Below are positions 40,707 to 47,938 of a DNA stretch of 64,000 nt, one piece after another. The translations under genes were made by a program, and so were the position numbers. The first letter of the stretch is position 1; every line of letters starts with the position of its first letter. The notes below the pieces were generated by a model. It was not told where the DNA came from. It ran no database searches and saw only the letters and a list, made by a program, of their open reading frames with translations. Source of the stretch: Mycobacterium sp. 852014-52450_SCH5900713 (GTDB lineage: Bacteria > Actinomycetota > Actinomycetes > Mycobacteriales > Mycobacteriaceae); the NCBI RefSeq assembly GCF_001667075.1, contig NZ_LZIL01000053.1, positions 1 through 64,000 of the forward strand, written 5' to 3'.

Positions 40707-41480
40707 TTACTCGCGGTCGTCAGAAGCGATTCTCGCACCGACCAGCGCCCAGACCGTCTTGCCCGTCGACGTTGGGGCGCTGCCCCACGTCCGGCACAGG
40801 GCGGAGACGATCGCCAGGCCGGACACGACCTCGGCTCCGCGCTCGGCGTCTTCGTGCCGGCCGGGCAGGCGGTCGCTGCAATCCTCCACCGCGACGGTCA
40901 CGGCGTCGGAGAAACTTTCGACGATCAGCACCGGCGCACTGTCGGTGTGGTCGAGGACGTTTTCGACGAAGACGGTGGCCACGGTGGACGCGACCGGAGT
41001 CGCCCCGCGGCATCCCCATTCGGTGAGCCAATCAGTGATGACGGCGCGGGCAAGGCCGAGGCTGCCGGGCGAGCGCGGGAGTTCGGTGCGCGCCCGGCGC
41101 CGACGCTGCAACGACCGACTGCTCACGGCACCCAGCGCCGACTCCCGGGTGGGATGCACCGGCACATAGCGGGCCACGCCCGCCGCGTTGACCGCCCGCC
41201 GCGCCTTCGGTTGTGGGCAGACGAGCGAAATCGGGACGTCGGGCCAGATGCTGACGTGCCATCGGGCGCTGGTGAAAACCGTCCAGGCCGAGGCCGTCGG
41301 CACGGACAGCCGGTCGACATCGACGATCACCGCGCGCGGCTGGTCCAGGGCGGCCTTGATGACGGCGTCGCGGACGGTTCGATACGTGGAGCTGTCCAGC
41401 ACGCCCTCTACTGCCAGGATCGGCACCTCCTGCCGCGCCTCGGCGTCAATGCGGATGCGCGGCTCAATCACCGTCGTCAC
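40707..41480 (-). CDS. STAS domain fused to a GHKL (RsbW-like) ATPase domain
   Basis: A 257-residue fusion. Residues about 15-120 look like a STAS domain (VEGVLDSSTYRTVRDAVIKA, then VIVDVDRLSVPTASAW with a candidate switch Ser). Residues about 135-255 look like a histidine-kinase-type anti-sigma ATPase: ATVFVENVLDHT replaces the N-box ELVTNAVRHA, and the G-box is GLAIVSALCRTWGSAPTSTG. Antagonist and anti-sigma kinase halves in one chain would be a self-contained switch. The N-box Asn is kept. GTG start; a small upstream frame overlaps it by 17 nt. Confidence 0.8.
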   Translation of the reverse strand: MTTVIEPRIRIDAEARQEVPILAVEGVLDSSTYRTVRDAVIKAALDQPRAVIVDVDRLSVPTASAWTVFTSARWHVSIWPDVPISLVCPQPKARRAVNAAGVARYVPVHPTRESALGAVSSRSLQRRRRARTELPRSPGSLGLARAVITDWLTEWGCRGATPVASTVATVFVENVLDHTDSAPVLIVESFSDAVTVAVEDCSDRLPGRHEDAERGAEVVSGLAIVSALCRTWGSAPTSTGKTVWALVGARIASDDRE

Positions 41481-41586
41481 CGCCGTTTTGCGCGTTCGCC
41501 GACAACCTCTCGCTGAGCACTTTCAGCGCGCGTTCGGTTTCTTCGGCCGACGATCGCGCGATTTCCTGCAGGCTGCGCAGCGCCAC
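41464..41586 (-). CDS. Possible small coupled ORF before the STAS-ATPase gene
   Basis: A 40-codon frame from GTG 41586 to TGA 41466-41464 encodes an amphipathic, acidic helix (RSLQEIARSSAEETERALKV, then LSERLSANAQNGGDDGD) and overlaps the start of the STAS-ATPase gene by 17 nt. Its composition is protein-like and the overlap suggests coupling, but the ribosome site is weak. A second frame, ATG 41648 to stop 41523, gives 41 basic residues with CAAC and may be chance. One of them, or a frameshifted longer gene, may be real. Confidence 0.35.
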   Translation of the reverse strand: MALRSLQEIARSSAEETERALKVLSERLSANAQNGGDDGD

Positions 41587-41658
41587 CCACGGGCGCCGAT
41601 AGCCACCACACCGCGCAGGTCGCCCCTGTTGCTCGTCGCTGAAATCATTGCCCCTCGA

Positions 41659-41683
41659 CTACCCGCATCCATGCCAGGTAACC
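41659..41683 (-). promoter_or_regulatory. SigF-type promoter, STAS-ATPase operon
   Basis: Minus strand: GGTTA (41683-41679), a 14-nt spacer and GGGTAG (41664-41659). The start codon of the STAS-ATPase gene is 178 nt further on, so the small frames would be in the leader or be translated. Confidence 0.5.
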
Positions 41684-41714
41684 CACTCAGCGATGGACGG
41701 CGCGCAGACGACCC

Positions 41715-41740
41715 GGGTTTTCACTGCCGCCCGGGCGGGC
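41715..41740 (+). promoter_or_regulatory. Weak SigF-like promoter, DUF7218 gene
   Basis: Plus strand: GTTT (41715-41718), 16 nt, GGGCAT (41735-41740), one base from GGGTAT. It lies 69 nt before the ATG at 41810. Confidence 0.35.
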
Positions 41741-41758
41741 ATCCTGACCAGGACGCTA

Positions 41759-41796
41759 AGGATGTCTCATCGTGAACAGGATGTCTCATCGTGAAC
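41759..41796 (+). repeat. 19-bp tandem duplication in the DUF7218 leader
   Basis: AGGATGTCTCATCGTGAAC is present twice without gap (41759-41777 and 41778-41796), and a third partial copy, AGGAGGATGG, follows and forms the ribosome site. Copy number could vary between strains and change leader length or translation. Confidence 0.85.
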
Positions 41797-41809
41797 AGGA
41801 GGATGGACA

Positions 41810-42067
41810 ATGCCGAACTCGTCGATCAAGAACGAGAAGTTGTACAAGGACCTGCGTAAGCAGGGCGATTCCAAGGAAAAGGCGGCCCGGATCTCCAATG
41901 CGGCTGCCGCACGGGGCAAGTCCTCAGTCGGGCGCAAGGGCGGCAAGTCTGGGTCGTATCAGGACTGGACCGTCCCGCAGCTGAAGAAGCGAGCGAAAGA
42001 GCTTGGCATGTCCGGCTATTCAAGCCTGACGAAGGACAAGCTGGTAGCAAAGCTGCGGAATCACTGA
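41810..42067 (+). CDS. DUF7218/Rho-N-domain small basic protein
   Basis: An 85-residue basic protein. The N-terminal half ([20 protein letters not shown], then [20 protein letters not shown]) is the DUF7218 type. The C-terminal half ([20 protein letters not shown], then [14 protein letters not shown]) is a Rho-termination-factor-N or SAP-like helix-extended-loop-helix that may bind nucleic acid. The ATG has GGAGGATGG at ideal spacing. It overlaps the convergent nucleotidyltransferase gene by 7 bp. Such proteins are common in mycobacterial stress clusters; the exact role is unknown. Confidence 0.85.
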   Translation: MPNSSIKNEKLYKDLRKQGDSKEKAARISNAAAARGKSSVGRKGGKSGSYQDWTVPQLKKRAKELGMSGYSSLTKDKLVAKLRNH

Positions 42068-42639
42068 TCCGTCAGGCCGAGCCGGTCGACCAACACCAGG
42101 AAGGCGACCGCGTAATCGTTGTCGGCGGTGCGCGCCCTGATTCGTTCCCAGTCCAGCCGTTCGCGGACCGCGCGCACGGCCGGCAATAGCCTGGCTAAGT
42201 CGCAATGATGCTCACCCAGGGAACGCAGTTGCTGGATCAGCACCATCGTGGGCGGCAGCACAGGCATCCTGATGGCCAGCACATCGTGCTGCTCAGCGCA
42301 GTCCAGGACTGAGGCTTCCACCCGCACGCCGTTGACCCGGTGCAGCACGTCGACGACCGTATCGCCGGTGCGCGCCTTGAAGAGCCAATCCTCCGGGGGC
42401 CGCTCTACGGCGAACCCGGCATCGCTGAGGGTGGCCACGGCGTCGTCGACGTCGGCCTCGGCCACCACCAGATCCACATCGTGTGTGGGTTCGGGCGCGC
42501 CGTAGGCCCACAACGCGTAGCTGCCGGCCAACGCGAATCGAGGGCCGTTCTCCTTGAGCGCCGATGCTGCACAACGCAGCGCATCCCGCAGCTGTGTGCT
42601 GGACGCGGGGACGTCCAAGTGGGCCTCGGTAGGTGCCAT
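42061..42639 (-). CDS. Nucleotidyltransferase-fold protein
   Basis: A 192-residue protein of the minimal nucleotidyltransferase (AbiEii/MNT-like) type. The fold signature is [12 protein letters not shown] with the metal-binding pair in [11 protein letters not shown], and a third acidic candidate is in VVDVLHRV. The C-terminal half is helical. Some such proteins are toxins of AbiEii or MNT modules, but no cognate antitoxin gene is adjacent, so this is not claimed. ATG 42639 is chosen; a longer frame to 42675 exists. It ends 7 bp inside the DUF7218 gene. Confidence 0.8.
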   Translation of the reverse strand: MAPTEAHLDVPASSTQLRDALRCAASALKENGPRFALAGSYALWAYGAPEPTHDVDLVVAEADVDDAVATLSDAGFAVERPPEDWLFKARTGDTVVDVLHRVNGVRVEASVLDCAEQHDVLAIRMPVLPPTMVLIQQLRSLGEHHCDLARLLPAVRAVRERLDWERIRARTADNDYAVAFLVLVDRLGLTDQ

Positions 42640-42769
42640 GGTGCATAGGTCATACCCCGCCGGGGGCCGGTGCAACCTGCGCGGACACGGCGCCAGAGTT
42701 GGTAAGCCCGTTTAACTTGCGGTCATTTGGGAAAACCTGTCTGTTGTGTCAACCGCCTGGCCCCGCGCC

Positions 42770-42810
42770 TATGATGCCGCCGCCGTGGTCCCCGCTCACA
42801 CTGAGCGGGG
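42770..42810 (+). promoter_or_regulatory. Promoter candidate and hairpin before the ACAD-like gene
   Basis: TATGAT (42770-42775) is a strong -10 match. It is followed by a perfect 9-bp inverted repeat with a 3-nt loop, CCCCGCTCA (42790-42798) and TGAGCGGGG (42802-42810), in the untranslated leader of the gene starting at 42919. The hairpin may be an operator or an attenuator. Confidence 0.45.
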
Positions 42811-42918
42811 CGACACCGAACTCCGCCTCCGCACACCGGCGCGAACCCAGGAACAGGCGCCACACGGGTTCGATCACCGCCCCAGGCAACTGGGGAGATC
42901 GGCGGCGGGTGATTGCGT

Positions 42919-43860
42919 GTGACTGCGGGTCTTGTCAGGCACTGGCTCGAGTCGGGACGGCTCGAGCTGCCACAACCCGCCTCCGGGCGCACTGCCGAAC
43001 GCTGGCAGCGCCTGGCGTCGCTGGCCGAGGAGAACATCGTGGCGGCCCGGGTCGCCGAAGCCCACGTCGACGCCGTCGCGATCCTTCACGAACTGGGCGG
43101 TAAACCCCCGGAATCCGGTCAGCTGTGGGGTGTTTGGGCTGCCGAAGCGCCAGACGCGGTGCTGACGGCCACCGACGTCAAGGGGGCGTTCACCCTGACG
43201 GGCACGAAGGTGTGGTGCTCGGGTGCGGGGTTTTGCACGCACGCGCTGGTGACCGCCCGCCTCGAAGACGGAACACCGGGCCTGTTCGCCGTGCAGGTGA
43301 CCGACGCAAGCGTCAAGCCGCTGCCCAGCACCTGGTGGAACGCCGGAATGGCGGGTAGCGACACCAGACCGGTGCAGTTCACCAACACCCACGCCGTCGC
43401 CGTCGGCGATCCCGGCGACTATCTGAACAGGCCCGGCTTCTGGCACGGCGCCATCGGTGTGGCGGCCTGTTGGCTGGGCGGCGCACGCAGGGTCGCCGAT
43501 CCCCTATACCGTTGCGCCCGAAGCAAATCCGCCGACGCATACTCGTTGGCACACCTCGGCGCCGTCGACGCCGCACTGGCCGCCAGCGACGCGATGCTGG
43601 CCGTGGCGGCCACACATGTCGACACCGACCCGTTCGACCGGACGGGCACCGCGCAACTGCTGGCCCGCCGGGTCCGCACGGTCGTGGAACACGCCGTCGA
43701 CGAAGCCATCACCCGCACCGGCCGCGCGCTGGGACCGGGTCCGCTCTGCCAGGACGGACGGCACGCCCAGCGGGTCGCTGACTTGAGCATCTACATCCGG
43801 CAAAGCCACGCGGAGCGCGATCTCGCCGAGCTCGGGCAGCTCGCCGGCCGCCAACGCTGA
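42919..43860 (+). CDS. Shortened acyl-CoA dehydrogenase-like protein
   Basis: A 313-residue protein of the acyl-CoA dehydrogenase superfamily, well short of the usual 380-400. The middle beta-domain is recognisable (FTLTGTKVWCSGAGFCTHAL), but the N-terminal helical domain is reduced and the C-terminal EG-type catalytic Glu region is missing. It may be a non-dehydrogenase member. GTG 42919 with GGGTG upstream is chosen over TTG 42913. It is followed 7 nt later by a PIG-L deacetylase gene; an ACAD-like/PIG-L pair is, from memory, a recurring mycobacterial arrangement, with methyl- and glycosyltransferases that are absent here. Confidence 0.78.
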   Translation: MTAGLVRHWLESGRLELPQPASGRTAERWQRLASLAEENIVAARVAEAHVDAVAILHELGGKPPESGQLWGVWAAEAPDAVLTATDVKGAFTLTGTKVWCSGAGFCTHALVTARLEDGTPGLFAVQVTDASVKPLPSTWWNAGMAGSDTRPVQFTNTHAVAVGDPGDYLNRPGFWHGAIGVAACWLGGARRVADPLYRCARSKSADAYSLAHLGAVDAALAASDAMLAVAATHVDTDPFDRTGTAQLLARRVRTVVEHAVDEAITRTGRALGPGPLCQDGRHAQRVADLSIYIRQSHAERDLAELGQLAGRQR

Positions 43861-43867
43861 GGGCGCC

Positions 43868-44641
43868 ATGAGAACCGCGCCGATCAGCAATAGTGCCCGG
43901 TTCGTGGCCAAGCCGCTGACCCATGGCGGCACCCCGGCGCCGTTGTGGCTGGCCGCTTTTGAGCGCGGCCCCCTGCCGGCACTGGACCTGGCCGAGTGCC
44001 GGCGCCTGATCGTCGTGGCACCCCACCCGCACGACGAGACCCTGGGCCTGGGCGCGATGATCGCCCAACTCATCGCATCGGGCGTCGACGTCCGGGTGGT
44101 CTCGGTCAGCGATGGGGGTGCCGCCCAGCCCGGGACGACGCGGTCCGGCCGGATTCGCCTGTCGACGACCCGCCGATACGAAATACGCAGGGCTACGGGC
44201 GTTTTGGGCGCACCTCCCCCGGTGCGCCTGGGATTGCCCGACGGCGAACTGGCGAACCACGAGGATCGGGTCGCCCGCGCCCTCGCGGACATCTTGCGGT
44301 CGGCCGGGCCCGGCGCCTGGTGTGCCGCGACCTGGCGTGGGGACGGGCATCCCGACTACGAAGCCGTGGGACGCGCCGCCGCCGTGGCATGCGCGCGCAC
44401 CGGCGTCGCGCTTCTGGAATACCCGGTCTGGATGTGGCACTGGGCCAGCCCGGCCGACCCCGCGGTGCCGTGGGGCCGCGCCCGCTCGGTCCCGGCACCC
44501 GGCTGGGCCATCAACCGCAAACGGCAAGCGGCGCAATGCTATCGGAGCCAGCTGCGGCCGGGCCGCGGTGAAACTCCGCCCGTACTGCCGCCCTTCGTCC
44601 TGCAGCGACTGCTCACCGTGGGTGAGGTGGTCTTCCGGTGA
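43868..44641 (+). CDS. PIG-L-family deacetylase with altered catalytic motif
   Basis: A 257-residue protein of the PIG-L/LmbE family, zinc-dependent de-N-acetylases that include MshB. The zinc-binding residues are visible as His53 and Asp56 in APHPHDETLG and His161 in GDGHPDYEA. The family motif is PHPDDE; here the first Asp, the catalytic base in MshB, is His55 (codon CAC). Activity may be changed or lost. It should act on an N-acetylated sugar or a similar amide. ATG start 7 nt after the ACAD-like gene, same operon. Confidence 0.85.
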   Translation: MRTAPISNSARFVAKPLTHGGTPAPLWLAAFERGPLPALDLAECRRLIVVAPHPHDETLGLGAMIAQLIASGVDVRVVSVSDGGAAQPGTTRSGRIRLSTTRRYEIRRATGVLGAPPPVRLGLPDGELANHEDRVARALADILRSAGPGAWCAATWRGDGHPDYEAVGRAAAVACARTGVALLEYPVWMWHWASPADPAVPWGRARSVPAPGWAINRKRQAAQCYRSQLRPGRGETPPVLPPFVLQRLLTVGEVVFR

Positions 44642-44693
44642 GCGCGCGGGGGCGCGTGACTGCGCGGGCCGGAAAGTGGGTAGGAGGGACCCT

Positions 44694-45458
44694 ATGCGCG
44701 TCGCGACCTTCAACATCCTGCACGGCCGCACTGTCGGTGACGGGGTGGAAGTTCAGCGGCTGCGTGACTGTGTGCGGCGCCTCGACCCGGACGTGCTGAG
44801 CCTGCAAGAGGTCGACTGTGACCAGCCGCGCTCCGATCGCGCCGACCTCACCGCGGTGGCGGCCGAGGCGATGGGGGCCGTGGAGCACCGCTTCGTGGCG
44901 GCCATCTCCGGCACCCCCGGGGCGACGTGGATGGCTGCCACGGGTCAAGAGCAACCCGGCACCGCGGCCTATGGAATCGCCTTGCTGTCGCGCTACCCGG
45001 TTGCCAGCTGGCAGGTGGTGCGGCTACCCCGCATTCCGATGCGCTTTCCGATGTATTTGCCCGGCCCCAACCGGGTGATGGTGGTCGACGAAGAGCCCAG
45101 GGCGGCGGTGATCGCGCAGCTACACACCCCGATGGGCGGGCTGACGGTGGCCAACACGCACCTGTCCTTCGTGCCGGGCTGGAATCGGCGACAGCTGCGC
45201 CGGCTGGTAAACGACCTGCGCGGCTTCCCGGGCCCGCGGCTGCTGACCGGGGACCTCAACATGACACCCAAGGCCGTGCGCCGCTGGTCGGGCATGCGGG
45301 CGCTGGCCGCAGCCGCGACATTTCCCGCGGACGCCCCCGACCGTCAGCTGGATCACATCCTGACCGACGATCGCCGCCTGCGCGGCAGCGTTGTCGAGGC
45401 CGAGCCGATGGGGATTTCCGACCATCGGCCGCTGGTGGTCGACCTCGAACACGCGTGA
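44694..45458 (+). CDS. Endonuclease/exonuclease/phosphatase family protein
   Basis: A 254-residue enzyme of the EEP superfamily. Motifs in order: TFNILHG with metal-binding Asn, SLQEVD (Glu), ANTHLSF, LTGDLNMTP (Asp/Asn), QLDHILTD and GISDHRPLV (catalytic Asp-His). Members cut DNA or RNA, or remove phosphates from inositides and sphingolipids; the substrate is not decided. There is no signal peptide, so it is cytoplasmic. ATG 44694 has TAGGAGGG 6-13 nt upstream. It is 52 nt after the PIG-L gene, possibly the same transcript. Confidence 0.88.
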   Translation: MRVATFNILHGRTVGDGVEVQRLRDCVRRLDPDVLSLQEVDCDQPRSDRADLTAVAAEAMGAVEHRFVAAISGTPGATWMAATGQEQPGTAAYGIALLSRYPVASWQVVRLPRIPMRFPMYLPGPNRVMVVDEEPRAAVIAQLHTPMGGLTVANTHLSFVPGWNRRQLRRLVNDLRGFPGPRLLTGDLNMTPKAVRRWSGMRALAAAATFPADAPDRQLDHILTDDRRLRGSVVEAEPMGISDHRPLVVDLEHA

Positions 45459-45470
45459 GTGGCGCAGCGC

Positions 45471-45767
45471 TCAGGCGTGGTGGTGGCCGGCCCGGCCCGT
45501 GGCGCTCAGCCGGCGCCGGACACGCTCGATCTCACTCATCGAGGGCAGCTCGTCGGTGACCCTGGTGATTTCCACTCCGACATCGACATTGGTGATCGAA
45601 CGACGGTCGGCGACAAGCAGCTTCCTCGCGATGGTCGTGACCTCGTCGTCGGACACCCGCCGCGGCAGCAGCGCCAGCAGCGGTGCGTAACCGAGCGCGG
45701 GCGCGCCGCGCGGGTAGCCCGCGCGCAGAAACGCGACAACGCTGCAGACCCGGTCGCTCAAACCCAT
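45471..45767 (-). CDS. DUF3349 protein
   Basis: A 98-residue helical protein of DUF3349, an actinobacterial family with known mycobacterial structures and no known function (Rv0543c is a member). The conserved core is VVAFLRAGYPRGAPALGYAP, then LLALLPRRVSDDEV and SMSEIERVRRRL. The His-rich end (GHHHA) is unusual. It converges with the EEP gene with a 12-nt gap. A weak SigF-like promoter is upstream, in keeping with a stress role. Confidence 0.88.
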   Translation of the reverse strand: MGLSDRVCSVVAFLRAGYPRGAPALGYAPLLALLPRRVSDDEVTTIARKLLVADRRSITNVDVGVEITRVTDELPSMSEIERVRRRLSATGRAGHHHA

Positions 45768-45810
45768 CTCGCACCTCGCTCACCCACCGGCCGGCGGCCC
45801 TAGCCAGGAA

Positions 45811-45834
45811 TAACCCGGCGCGGCGGTTTGAAAC
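45811..45834 (-). promoter_or_regulatory. Weak SigF-like promoter, DUF3349 gene
   Basis: Minus strand: GTTT (45834-45831), 14 nt, GGGTTA (45816-45811); the -10 box differs from GGGTAT at two positions. It ends 43 nt before the ATG at 45767. Confidence 0.35.
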
Positions 45835-45851
45835 ACCGCCGGTCCCGGGCG

Positions 45852-45890
45852 CAAAAAGGGGTCCGGCCCCGAACCGGGACCGGACCCCTG
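45852..45890 (-). terminator. Rho-independent terminator of the CsbD-like gene
   Basis: AGGGGTCCGG (45857-45866) pairs with CCGGACCCCT (45880-45889). Read on the minus strand the hairpin ends in CCCCTTTTTG, a T-run of five. It is 11 nt after the stop of the gene starting at 46137. Confidence 0.8.
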
Positions 45891-45900
45891 AACCAACGAC

Positions 45901-46137
45901 TTACTGGTTCTTCTTCTGGCGCTCCTCGGCGGCCTCCGCACCGGCCCGGGCGGACTCGGCTTCGGCCTCCTTCTTGCCCGCGTCGCGCTGAGCGTCGGCC
46001 TTGTCCTGCTGGGCCTGACCCTCCTTGACCACGTCGTCACGGCCGAGGACGGCCCCGCCGACCTCTTTGACCTTGCCCTTCACGCCCTCGACGGCACCGG
46101 TGACGGCTTCCTGCGGTCCGCTCTTGTCATCCCCCAT
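45901..46137 (-). CDS. CsbD-like stress protein
   Basis: A 78-residue very hydrophilic protein. The N-terminal half matches the CsbD family (AVTGAVEGVKGKVKEVGGAV) and the rest is a charged coiled helix (KADAQRDAGKKEAEAESARA). In Bacillus CsbD is a SigB general-stress protein; in mycobacteria similar proteins are called microaggregate-binding protein 1-like. The ATG has GGGAGGTCG 4-12 nt upstream. It has its own terminator and a SigF-like promoter, and is divergent from the NmrA-like gene. Confidence 0.85.
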   Translation of the reverse strand: MGDDKSGPQEAVTGAVEGVKGKVKEVGGAVLGRDDVVKEGQAQQDKADAQRDAGKKEAEAESARAGAEAAEERQKKNQ

Positions 46138-46180
46138 GGGTCGACCTCCCTTTGGTTACTGTGCAACTCGCTCCTACGGC

Positions 46181-46205
46181 GTTCCCGTCGGCCGACTCGT
46201 CAAAC
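46181..46205 (-). promoter_or_regulatory. SigF-like promoter, CsbD-like gene
   Basis: Minus strand: GTTT (46205-46202), 15 nt, GGGAAC (46186-46181). GGGAA-type boxes fit the related SigB consensus better than GGGTA. The -10 ends 43 nt before the ATG at 46137. Confidence 0.45.
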
Positions 46206-46258
46206 GCCCTGGACCATGTGCGCGCGATCACGGGAAGCGGGGCGCCGCGGAATTGGAT

Positions 46259-46284
46259 GGTTTAAACCGCGATCGGCTGGGTAG
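46259..46284 (+). promoter_or_regulatory. SigF-type promoter, NmrA-like gene
   Basis: Plus strand: GGTTT (46259-46263), 15 nt, GGGTAG (46279-46284), an excellent match. It ends 24 nt before the GTG at 46309. Confidence 0.6.
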
Positions 46285-46308
46285 TAATGAGCGCGACGGA
46301 CGAAAGGG

Positions 46309-47148
46309 GTGAGGCGTCTGACCACCATCGCCGTGATCGGAGCGACGGGCACGGCCGGATCCCGCGTCGTCGCCAGGCTCAAGGCCCGCGACGTCGCGGT
46401 CGTCGAGGTTTCCCGCGCACACGGCGTCGACCTGCTCGACGGCGAGAGCCTGTATCGCGCGCTCGATGGCGTCGACGTCGCGATCGACGTGTCCAACCCC
46501 GCGGCCGACGACGGGCAGCCCAACTTCGCCCAGACGTTGGCCACCGCCGCCCGCAACGTCATGGGGGTGTGCGCAGCCCGGGGCGTCCAGCGTCTGGTGG
46601 TGTCGACGATGGCCGGCATCGACGATGCGGTGTTCGACGGGCTCGGATACTTCGAGGCAAAACGGGCGGCCAAAGGGATCCTGCTCGACGGTCCCGTCCC
46701 GACCACGGTCGTGAAGTCCACCCCGTGGTACGAATCCGCCACCGGCCCCGCGGGGCCGGTGAATTGTGATGGGGACGAGGTGATCGTCGAGGACTGGTTG
46801 GTCCAGCCCATCGCCGCCGACAGCGTCGCCGACGTACTCGTCGAGGCCGCCCTCGGCCAGACGCACACGCCGCGCACCATCACCGGCCCGGACACCATCC
46901 GGCTGCCCGAACTGACCACGAAAGTTCTTGCCCGGCAAGGCGACAGCCGTACGGTCCGGGCGGTGCAGCCTCGTGTGCCCGCGCTCGCCACGGGAGCGCT
47001 GCTGGCCGGCGAACGTGCGGTGGTCATCGGCCCCGGCGTGGAGTCCTGGCTGACTTCGCTACCACCGGCGAGCACCAACGGTCACGCGAAGGACGGTGGC
47101 GGCGACGCGCACGCGTCGGTACACAGGCCGGACTTCTCCCGGGTCTGA
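46309..47148 (+). CDS. NAD(P)-binding NmrA/SDR-a-like protein
   Basis: A 279-residue atypical SDR. The glycine motif is VIGATGTAGSRVVARL near the N-terminus, and VQRLVVSTMAGID and DGLGYFEAKRAAKGIL contain the YxxxK-like region. The closest class is NmrA/HSCARG-type redox sensors or NAD(P)H-dependent reductases. GTG 46309 is the start, but GAAAGGG lies almost against it, so its exact start is uncertain. It ends in a Gly/Asp/His-rich tail. It is probably a single-gene transcript from a SigF-type promoter. Confidence 0.8.
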   Translation: MRRLTTIAVIGATGTAGSRVVARLKARDVAVVEVSRAHGVDLLDGESLYRALDGVDVAIDVSNPAADDGQPNFAQTLATAARNVMGVCAARGVQRLVVSTMAGIDDAVFDGLGYFEAKRAAKGILLDGPVPTTVVKSTPWYESATGPAGPVNCDGDEVIVEDWLVQPIAADSVADVLVEAALGQTHTPRTITGPDTIRLPELTTKVLARQGDSRTVRAVQPRVPALATGALLAGERAVVIGPGVESWLTSLPPASTNGHAKDGGGDAHASVHRPDFSRV

Positions 47149-47190
47149 GCGTCGGCGAATTCAGGTCACGATTGCGTCACGATCTTTCTT

Positions 47191-47270
47191 GCGGTTGCTT
47201 AAGAACCGCCCAGTCTTCCGTAAGAATTCTCAGCCTTCCCGAGCGGATTTGATCGTTCGCTTAGTGAACG
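47191..47270 (+). promoter_or_regulatory. Two small palindromes before the haemophore-like gene
   Basis: In the 270-nt gap 47149-47418, GCGGTT (47191-47196) pairs with AACCGC (47204-47209), and CGTTC (47254-47258) pairs with GAACG (47266-47270) around GCTTAGT. The gap is more AT-rich than its surroundings. They may be operators. I saw no canonical IdeR box. Confidence 0.35.
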
Positions 47271-47418
47271 GGGGCGTTCCGTGGCGGTATCGGTCAATTT
47301 ATGTTCCTTCCGTTCGTCGCGAGCGAAACGGCCACTTTCCACTTCCGCTACTTTGGATTTCGAGGATCGGGAGCCTCGGTGGAAGAAGTCAATTCGCAAT
47401 TCTGAAGGACACAAAATC

Positions 47419-47817
47419 ATGAAAATCAGCAGTATTGTCGCGCGCCGGCGTCTGGCCGGCATCAGTGCCGGCTGCCTGCTCGGGGGAATCACTCTGGGTC
47501 TCGTCGGCGCCCCGTCGGCGGCCGCGGCGCCCGACTGCAGCCCCGGCGGTGTCAACGCCACGGTTTCGTCCGTGCAGGGCTCGGCTGAGCAATACCTGGC
47601 CGCGCACCCAGGCGCCAACCAGGTGGTCACCGCCGCCTACGGCCAGCCGCGTCCCGAGGCCGAGTCGAACCTGCGGGGCTACTTCACGGCCCATCCGCAG
47701 GAGTACTACGACCTGCGTGGCATCCTGTCGCCGATCGGCGACACCGAACGGCAGTGCAACGTCAAGGCGCTGCCACCGACCCTGGAATCGGCCTACCAGG
47801 AGTTCATGGCCGGCTGA
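47419..47817 (+). CDS. Secreted haemophore-related protein
   Basis: A 132-residue exported protein. A basic N-terminus (KISSIVARRRLAGI) and a hydrophobic stretch end in the signal-peptidase site PSAAAAPDCS, so the mature form begins about residue 37. The mature part has two cysteines (PDCSPGG and RQCNVK) that may form a disulphide, plus AEQYLAAHPGANQVVTAAYG and ESNLRGYFTAHPQEYYDLRG, the pattern of mycobacterial haemophore-related proteins. Haem binding is inferred. ATG 47419 has GAAGGAC 9-15 nt upstream. A strong hairpin terminator follows. Confidence 0.83.
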   Translation: MKISSIVARRRLAGISAGCLLGGITLGLVGAPSAAAAPDCSPGGVNATVSSVQGSAEQYLAAHPGANQVVTAAYGQPRPEAESNLRGYFTAHPQEYYDLRGILSPIGDTERQCNVKALPPTLESAYQEFMAG

Positions 47818-47831
47818 TTCCGCTGCGATAC

Positions 47832-47870
47832 AGAACCGACCCGCCACGACGCTGTGGCGGGTCGGTTCTT
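47832..47870 (+). terminator. Terminator after the haemophore-like gene
   Basis: A perfect 16-bp stem, AGAACCGACCCGCCAC (47832-47847) and its complement (47854-47869), with loop GACGCT, ends in TTCTTTG. It begins 15 nt after the stop codon. Confidence 0.85.
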
Positions 47871-47938
47871 TGCAACGCGTGTGAACGGCAGCAGCCGCGG
47901 GTAATTGTCCAGTCAGCGAACGTAACTGGAGGGACATG

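Larger units (their letters stand above)
41481..41809. other. Divergent intergenic region
   Basis: These 329 bases separate the STAS-ATPase gene (minus) and the DUF7218 gene (plus). They hold the possible small ORFs, a SigF-type promoter on the minus strand, a weaker one on the plus strand, and a 19-bp tandem duplication next to the plus-strand ribosome site. No larger gene is supported. Confidence 0.6.

Noticed and set aside
42061..42639. Toxin of an AbiEii/MNT toxin-antitoxin pair
   Set aside because: No antitoxin gene is adjacent; the neighbours are DUF7218 (convergent) and a distant ACAD-like gene.
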